DNA of 64,000 nucleotides from the NCBI RefSeq assembly GCF_964033635.1, contig NZ_OZ035533.1:1178001-1242000 (forward strand), read 5' to 3'. Below, piece by piece: positions 58,330-64,000 of this stretch. This stretch comes from Chitinophaga sp. MM2321 (lineage in GTDB: Bacteria; Bacteroidota; Bacteroidia; Chitinophagales; Chitinophagaceae). Both the position numbers and the translations under genes were made by a program. Numbering within the stretch: position 1 is the stretch's first letter; each line of letters starts with the position of its first letter. Below the pieces are notes generated by a model. It was not told the origin of the DNA and did no database searches. It worked only from the letters and a program-made list of their open reading frames with translations.

Positions 58330-61300
58330 ATGAATGTATCAGCAGTTTTATTAATTGTTTTTTCCTTAACGACGGCCAATGCTGGAATAGCAGGTGCCAC
58401 AGGAATGAACCTTACACCGGGGGATGCGGGTGCAATCCGGAAGTTAAACCAATCAGGTATTTCAGGGAAAGTTACCGATTCCCAGGGCAACCCATTGGAA
58501 GGCGTGTCTGTATTTATTAAAGGCACACAGCGCGGAACCATAACGGATGCGGATGGCAGGTATACCTTGCCCGCATCAAAAGGGGAAGTGCTGATTGTCA
58601 GAATTACAGGATACAAAGAACAGCAAGTACTGATCGGAGAAAGAAGCACTTTAAACATAGGATTGGATCGTGCATTATCCGACCTGGATGAAGTAGTGGT
58701 TGTTGGTTACGGTACACAATCCAAACGGGTACTAACTACCGCTATTACAAAAGTTTCCGGTGCAGAAATCAATAAATTACCGGTAACAAATCCGGGTGAT
58801 GCATTAGCCGGATTAGCTGCGGGCGTACAAGTGCAATCGAGTGCAGGCGGTACGCCGGGCGTAGCGCCTACTGTGCGTATCCGCGGAATCGGTTCCCTGG
58901 GAGCTTCCAATGATCCGTTGTATGTAGTAGACGGCTACCCGCTGCCAAATGTGGCGCAGTTTCAGCGGATCAATGTATCAGATATTGAATCTATTGATGT
59001 ATTGAAAGATGCAGCGTCTGCAGCCATTTACGGATCCCGTGCTGCCAATGGTGTTGTTATTGTAACAACCAAACGTGGCAAGGCCGGTAAAACCGGTTTT
59101 AACGTGAGCGCATACACCGGTATTCAACAAGTATCCAAACGGATGAAAATGATGAACCGGGATGAATATATTAAATATGCAATCGATGCCAGGAATGCCC
59201 AGGGGCTTCAGTATCCGGATATATTTAACAACCCGGAACAGTTAGCCAACACCAACTGGCAGGATGAAATTTTCCGTAGCGCGCCGATGTCTGATGTACA
59301 GATAAGTGCCCGTGGTGGAAATGAAATGGTAAGATTTTCTATCTCAGGAAATTATACAAGACAGCAGGGTACCATGATCGGCACAGATTATAAAATGGGA
59401 TCGGTAAGAGCAAATATAGATGCTACACTTACAAAAAAGCTGAAGATCGGTGCCAGTTTAGCGCCTTCCTTTACCACTACCAACAGCAAACCCGCTCCTG
59501 GTAGCGGCGGACCAGCATCCTATGTGCCGGTATATGCTGCGCTGCTGATGCCACCCGTTGTTCCGGCCCGCCTGGAAAACGGTGATTACGGACAAAATAA
59601 TGTAATGCCATTTACCCAGTATGGTTTTGCCGAAACAGGTATCCATAATCCTTTGGGCGTATTGGAATTGTATAAAAATGAACAGCAATATTCAGGACTT
59701 CTCAGTAATATTTTTCTCCAGTGGGAACCTATCAAGGGACTGGAGTTTAAAACACAGGGAGGCATTACGAATGGCTCAACAACAGTAGAAGAATATACGC
59801 CTTCTACTTTAGGTTACAGTGGTGCTCCTTTCGCCAATCTATCATCGCCTGTTTTATCAGGTATTGCCAGCCAGGTTAATAATAACCGGATTATTGGCTG
59901 GTTATGGGAAAATACCCTGACCTATTCAAAAACACTCAGAGATGATCATCATCTCTCCGCGTTACTGCTATATTCCATGCAGAAATACAAGGGCACCAGC
60001 ACAGCTTCAAGAGGCCGGGCAGGTACCTTTGCCAATGACCTGGTACATAATCCTACCGCAGCAACTGACCAGATTGGTTCATTGGGATATGAGCTGAATA
60101 GCTTTCTCTCCTATGCCGCGCGTGTGAACTATGACTATAAAAACAAATACCTGGTATCCGGATCCATACGTACAGATGCCTCTTCCAGGTTTGGACCCGA
60201 CAACCGCTTTGGTGTATTCCAATCCTATTCTGCCGGTTGGCGGATTACAGAAGAACCGTTTATGGCAGGTCAGCGTTTCTTTGATGAGCTGAAGATCAGG
60301 GCCAGCTACGGTGAAACAGGGAATGCAAATATTGGTGATTTTACCTGGATGAGCGGCGTGGGCTATGCTAACTACAGTTTGAATTACCAACGTGTGCCGG
60401 GTGTATATCAAACCGGGTATGTAAACCGGGATCTTACCTGGGAAAAAAATAAACAGGTGGATCTGGGACTGGAAGCATCTTTCCTGAAAGAAAGAATATA
60501 TCTGACGGTTGATCTTTATAAGAAAACAACAGACGGTATGCTCTTCTCCAAAGAATTACCGGGTGTAATGGGATATGCATCTGCCTTTCAAACCAATATT
60601 GGCAAATTGCAGAATACCGGGATTGAAGTGGATATCACCAGCCGTAATATGAAAGGCGCCTTTACCTGGAATACAAGTCTTAATATCAGTTACAATAAAT
60701 CGAAAGTGCTGGACCTGGGTGGCAGACAATCGCTCAATACCTATGATGGCACTGGCGGATGGCCCAACGTGTATAAGATAGAAGTGGGCGAACCACTGGG
60801 TAATATGTACGGATTTATTATCGACGGTGTTATCAAAAATACAGAAGAGTTGAACAAAGGTGGCCAATGGCCAGGATCGGGTGTGGGTGATTATAAAATA
60901 AGAGATGTGAATGGAGATGGAAAAATAGATGAAGGCGACCGCACCTTATTAGGAAACGGATTTCCGGATTTCATTTATGGGATCACCAATAATTTCTCTT
61001 ACAAAAATTTTGATGCAAGTATTATTATCCAGGGAACACTTGGCAACAGTGTGATCAATGGTGCGGGTCGTCATACAGAACTATGGGTAGGAAGATTCAA
61101 TGCTGTGAAGGATATGGTAGATAACTATTTTTTACCCAGTGCGCCGGACAGGGATGTGAAATACGCCCGCGTGGGCAACAGGTCAGGATTCAGTACTGCC
61201 GGCCAGTTAAGTTCTTATGCAGTATATAGCGGCTCCTTTTTGCGGGTAAGGAATCTAACGGTAGGGTATACCCTGCCTGATGCCATTACAAAACGACTGC

Positions 61301-61476
61301 GGTTGCAATCAGCCAGGTTTTACCTGACAGGACAAAACCTGTTTACGATATCAGATTACCCCGGCTTTAATCCGGAACCCAGTCAGTATGGCACCTCTGT
61401 TTACCAGCCGGGCTCAGATCAGGGAGGTTATCCGATGAATAAAAGTTTCATGTTCGGTATCAACATTGGGTTTTAA
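58330..61476 (+). CDS. SusC/RagA-family TonB-dependent receptor
   Basis: 1048 residues. An in-frame stop 15 bp upstream fixes the start at ATG 58330; the signal segment (MNVSAVLLIVFSLTTANAG) lacks basic residues, which is unusual. Carboxypeptidase-like domain (ISGKVTDSQGNPLEGVSVFI), SusC signature EVVVVGYGTQSKRVLTTAIT, PLYVVDGYPLP, LKDAASAAIYGSRAANGVV, then barrel ending GINIGF. No STN domain. Imports the glycan of the region-7 locus. Confidence 0.94.
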   Translation: MNVSAVLLIVFSLTTANAGIAGATGMNLTPGDAGAIRKLNQSGISGKVTDSQGNPLEGVSVFIKGTQRGTITDADGRYTLPASKGEVLIVRITGYKEQQVLIGERSTLNIGLDRALSDLDEVVVVGYGTQSKRVLTTAITKVSGAEINKLPVTNPGDALAGLAAGVQVQSSAGGTPGVAPTVRIRGIGSLGASNDPLYVVDGYPLPNVAQFQRINVSDIESIDVLKDAASAAIYGSRAANGVVIVTTKRGKAGKTGFNVSAYTGIQQVSKRMKMMNRDEYIKYAIDARNAQGLQYPDIFNNPEQLANTNWQDEIFRSAPMSDVQISARGGNEMVRFSISGNYTRQQGTMIGTDYKMGSVRANIDATLTKKLKIGASLAPSFTTTNSKPAPGSGGPASYVPVYAALLMPPVVPARLENGDYGQNNVMPFTQYGFAETGIHNPLGVLELYKNEQQYSGLLSNIFLQWEPIKGLEFKTQGGITNGSTTVEEYTPSTLGYSGAPFANLSSPVLSGIASQVNNNRIIGWLWENTLTYSKTLRDDHHLSALLLYSMQKYKGTSTASRGRAGTFANDLVHNPTAATDQIGSLGYELNSFLSYAARVNYDYKNKYLVSGSIRTDASSRFGPDNRFGVFQSYSAGWRITEEPFMAGQRFFDELKIRASYGETGNANIGDFTWMSGVGYANYSLNYQRVPGVYQTGYVNRDLTWEKNKQVDLGLEASFLKERIYLTVDLYKKTTDGMLFSKELPGVMGYASAFQTNIGKLQNTGIEVDITSRNMKGAFTWNTSLNISYNKSKVLDLGGRQSLNTYDGTGGWPNVYKIEVGEPLGNMYGFIIDGVIKNTEELNKGGQWPGSGVGDYKIRDVNGDGKIDEGDRTLLGNGFPDFIYGITNNFSYKNFDASIIIQGTLGNSVINGAGRHTELWVGRFNAVKDMVDNYFLPSAPDRDVKYARVGNRSGFSTAGQLSSYAVYSGSFLRVRNLTVGYTLPDAITKRLRLQSARFYLTGQNLFTISDYPGFNPEPSQYGTSVYQPGSDQGGYPMNKSFMFGINIGF

Positions 61477-61541
61477 TTGATCCTGTAGAAAAAACAGTTC
61501 GTTTACAGCAATGATAAACGGTCACAAATAATTATATTAAG

Positions 61542-62975
61542 ATGAAAACGCGTAAATATAAATTTATTGGTATTGCCCTTTTCATGCTTTGCCAGCACAT
61601 AGGTTGTAAGGATTTTGTAGATTTAAAATCGCCAACCGTTGTAAACAGGGATGAGTTCTTCAAACGGCAGTCGGATTTCACTGCGGCTGTAAACGGCTTA
61701 TATAGCAACTTACGGTCTTACTACAACGGCTTTTACGTGGTAGGGGAAATCCCTTCTGATAATACGGAAGCAAATGGGTATACCCTGGGATTTGCTGATA
61801 TGGATCAGCAAACCTGGTTGTCAAATAATTCTTCCATACAGGGTTCATGGTTAAGCGCCTATAGTGCTATTGCCCGCGCCAATATTATATTGGGAAGGAT
61901 TGATGGCGTTACTATGGATGCAGCCCTGAAGGAACAATACAAAGCAGAAGCTAAATTTGTCAGGGCATTGATGTATTTTAACCTGACCCAGTTTTTCGGC
62001 GATGTACCGCTGGTATTGCAGGAAGTAAAAACAGAAGCCGAAGCGTATACTTATCTCCGGGAAACGTCTGATAAAATTTATGCGCAGATAGAAACCGATC
62101 TGTTGGACGCCATAGCTGGACTGCCGGCCACCTACACGGGTGCTGATATCGGAAGGGCGGCAAAAGGTGCGGCGCAGGGGCTTTTAGGAAAAGTATATGT
62201 TACGCATAAAAAATTCGATAAAGCTATTCCGGTACTGGAAGATGTGATCGGATCGGGTAATTATAAATTAGAGGACAGTTATGAAGGTCTGTTTAAAGTA
62301 GAGAACCGCAACAACAAAGAGATGCTTTTTTCTGTACAGTATCTTGGCAATGGAAACGGTGAAGGAAGTAATTTCTGTATCACTTTTGCACCCTTTGGCT
62401 CCGGCACGGAAATTACAACAGGTGGTAATCCGGCGGGTGCCAACCAGGGAACGCTTGATCTGTTCAATGCATTTGAAGCAGGCGATCTTCGTAAAAGTGT
62501 GGCGATTGCGGAATACCCGCTTACAAAAGCATTGTACACCCGCAAGTTTATGGATAGGCCCATTGCTGCCAATGAAGGGAATAATAACTGGCCGGTGCTG
62601 CGCTATGCAGATGTGTTGCTTTTATATGCGGAAGCATTAAATGAAAACGGCGCTACCGATGACGCTTTTGGACCACTGAATGAAGTGCGGGAACGTGCGG
62701 ATCTGGGAGATTTGTCGGGCCTGGACAAGATAGCATTACGCGCCGCTATCCAGCAGGAACGTAGGGTGGAATTGTGTTTTGAAGGACATCGCTGGTTTGA
62801 TCTGCTGCGTACAGGGAACATGGTATCGGTGATGACGGCATACAAAGAAAAATACAAAGGAATAGCCTACCTGGTAGAGTATTATGATGTGAATGCAAAC
62901 AAGGCGCTGTTTCCTGTTCCATTCAGGGAAAGGAATTTAAACCCGAACCTGACACAGAATCCAGGATATAACTAA
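61542..62975 (+). CDS. SusD/RagB-family outer-membrane lipoprotein
   Basis: 477 residues. Lipoprotein signal with Cys22 (QHIGCKDFVDLKSP). SusD blocks: FTAAVNGLYSNLRSYYNGFY, AEAKFVRALMYFNLTQFFGD, LRYADVLLLYAEALNENG and IQQERRVELCFEGHRWFDLL. Partner of the SusC 65 bp upstream. Confidence 0.94.
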   Translation: MKTRKYKFIGIALFMLCQHIGCKDFVDLKSPTVVNRDEFFKRQSDFTAAVNGLYSNLRSYYNGFYVVGEIPSDNTEANGYTLGFADMDQQTWLSNNSSIQGSWLSAYSAIARANIILGRIDGVTMDAALKEQYKAEAKFVRALMYFNLTQFFGDVPLVLQEVKTEAEAYTYLRETSDKIYAQIETDLLDAIAGLPATYTGADIGRAAKGAAQGLLGKVYVTHKKFDKAIPVLEDVIGSGNYKLEDSYEGLFKVENRNNKEMLFSVQYLGNGNGEGSNFCITFAPFGSGTEITTGGNPAGANQGTLDLFNAFEAGDLRKSVAIAEYPLTKALYTRKFMDRPIAANEGNNNWPVLRYADVLLLYAEALNENGATDDAFGPLNEVRERADLGDLSGLDKIALRAAIQQERRVELCFEGHRWFDLLRTGNMVSVMTAYKEKYKGIAYLVEYYDVNANKALFPVPFRERNLNPNLTQNPGYN

Positions 62976-63006
62976 ATTTTTTACGTGCGTAATAATTTCA
63001 ACTGAT

Positions 63007-64000
63007 ATGCGGATAATAGTAATGCTTTCATTTTTGATGTGGTGCATGCCGGCGATGGTCATTGCCGGTACGGTGATCACTCCGAATGATTTTAAGAAAG
63101 GTACGGACAGCGACAGGATTGAAGCGGCCATTAGTGAAGCGATAAGAACGGGCGCCAATTCAATTGAAATTCCCCGGATCAATCAACAACGGAAAACAGC
63201 TATCTGGCTTATAGACCGTGCCATCCTCGTGCCTTCAGATTTCACCCTTATACTGAATGATTGCCTGATCCGCTTGTCGCCAGGTACCGGTGATAATATT
63301 ATTACCAATGCCGGTGCGCGCACCAAACCTTTATCAGGAAATCAACATATCCGGATAATAGGCAAAGGCAACGCAGTTTTAAGTGGTGGGCTGGAAGCAC
63401 ATTTTAATCCTGCCGGCGACAGAAGCGGCTATCGTACCATCGGCATACTGTTGTATGATACAAAGCATTTTACCATCGAAGGATTTACGATGGAAGAAAC
63501 CCAGGCATGGGCCATCTCCGTTGAAAACGGCTGTGCTGACGGCAGAATTGCCAACATCCATTTTGCTAACACCAACAAATTCCCTAACCAGGATGGTGTG
63601 GATATCCGGAAGGGCTGTCATGATATTGTGATCGAAAATATTACCGGTGTAACCGGTGATGATGTGATTGCATTAACAGGACTGAGAACTGCCAACGATA
63701 CCGCTAGAACAACGATGCAGGTAGGTGGCCGCGAACCACGTGAGAACGATGATATTTACAACATAACCATTAGGAATATCCAGGCCAAGTGTATAGGCGG
63801 GCATGCGATTGTAAGATTGCTGAACCAGGATGGTATTAAGCTGTATAATATTTTTGTGTCGGATGTGATGGAAACATCTACCGCCGATGAAATAAGACCG
63901 GCAGCTGCTATCCGGATCGGTGAGGAAAGGTATTGGTCATCCAGGATGAATGTGTTGGGCGAAACGTATAATATTATAGTGAATAACGTGCTTTCCAGGG
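63007..64000 (+). CDS. Secreted right-handed beta-helix protein, GH28/pectate-lyase-like (cut by window edge)
   Basis: Open from ATG 63007 to the window edge (331 codons). Signal peptide (MRIIVMLSFLMWCMPAMVIA), then repeated beta-helix rungs: IRIIGKGNAVLSGG, FTIEGFTMEETQAWAISVEN, IANIHFANTNKFPNQDGVDI, DIVIENITGVTGDDVIALTG, IYNITIRNIQAKCIGGHAIV. NQDGVDI and GDDVIAL resemble the catalytic Asp motifs of GH28 polygalacturonases (NxD, DD). Probably the glycan-cleaving enzyme of this SusCD locus, suggesting a uronate-containing or related substrate. Confidence 0.78.
   Translation, partial: MRIIVMLSFLMWCMPAMVIAGTVITPNDFKKGTDSDRIEAAISEAIRTGANSIEIPRINQQRKTAIWLIDRAILVPSDFTLILNDCLIRLSPGTGDNIITNAGARTKPLSGNQHIRIIGKGNAVLSGGLEAHFNPAGDRSGYRTIGILLYDTKHFTIEGFTMEETQAWAISVENGCADGRIANIHFANTNKFPNQDGVDIRKGCHDIVIENITGVTGDDVIALTGLRTANDTARTTMQVGGREPRENDDIYNITIRNIQAKCIGGHAIVRLLNQDGIKLYNIFVSDVMETSTADEIRPAAAIRIGEERYWSSRMNVLGETYNIIVNNVLSR

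Overview
The window looks like a Bacteroidetes chromosome, most probably a Chitinophaga-like member of the Chitinophagaceae. The evidence is three SusC/SusD pairs, FecR/ECF-sigma control, Bacteroidetes-type promoters (TTG, 20 bp, TAnnTTTG), almost no Shine-Dalgarno signals and a dense set of glycan-use genes. The genus is inferred. I saw no rRNA, tRNA, insertion sequence or phage gene.

Layout. (1) 1-9818, minus strand: a mannoside locus (SusC, SusD, GH38 alpha-mannosidase, class I mannose-6-phosphate isomerase, and a sugar transporter cut by the window edge). (2) 10056-12343: a secreted six-hairpin glycosidase facing a GntR/UTRA regulator. (3) 12501-24172, plus strand: ECF sigma factor, FecR anti-sigma, SusC with an STN domain, SusD, GlcNAc-6-phosphate deacetylase, a GH9-polysaccharide deacetylase fusion and an unknown secreted protein. 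Facing it (24205-27094, minus) are a SIS-domain protein, an MFS transporter and a ROK kinase. Together these look like an amino-sugar (chitin- or chitosan-derived) locus. (4) 27336-34670: a cas6 gene cut off at codon 165 and joined in mid-repeat to a CRISPR array of 103 full repeats. No other cas gene and no leader are present. (5) 34703-42099, minus: a TolC/RND/adaptor efflux operon and an ABC exporter. (6) 42397-47824, minus: an L-fucose operon for the non-phosphorylated route (SDR dehydrogenase, GH29 fucosidase, fuconate dehydratase, Na+ symporter, lipoprotein mutarotase), with a divergent AraC regulator. (7) 48904-64000: a second AraC regulator and a catabolic locus of unknown substrate (MFS transporter, ceramidase-like protein, SDR, enolase-superfamily enzyme, GSA-aminomutase-like PLP enzyme, MlrC/M81 protein, SusC, SusD and a beta-helix GH28-like protein cut by the window edge).

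The most notable observations are these. The cas6-to-repeat fusion suggests that one deletion removed a whole type I-B-like cas operon and left a very long leaderless array, perhaps now read from the cas6 promoter. The array holds twin spacers that differ only in a 9-nt core, a spacer found twice at non-adjacent places with different lengths, a 131-bp tandem duplication and a terminator-like spacer. In region 7, three promoters share one architecture: 21-bp-spaced direct repeats at a fixed distance from the -7 box. They tie the transporter, catabolic and SusCD transcription units into one regulon.
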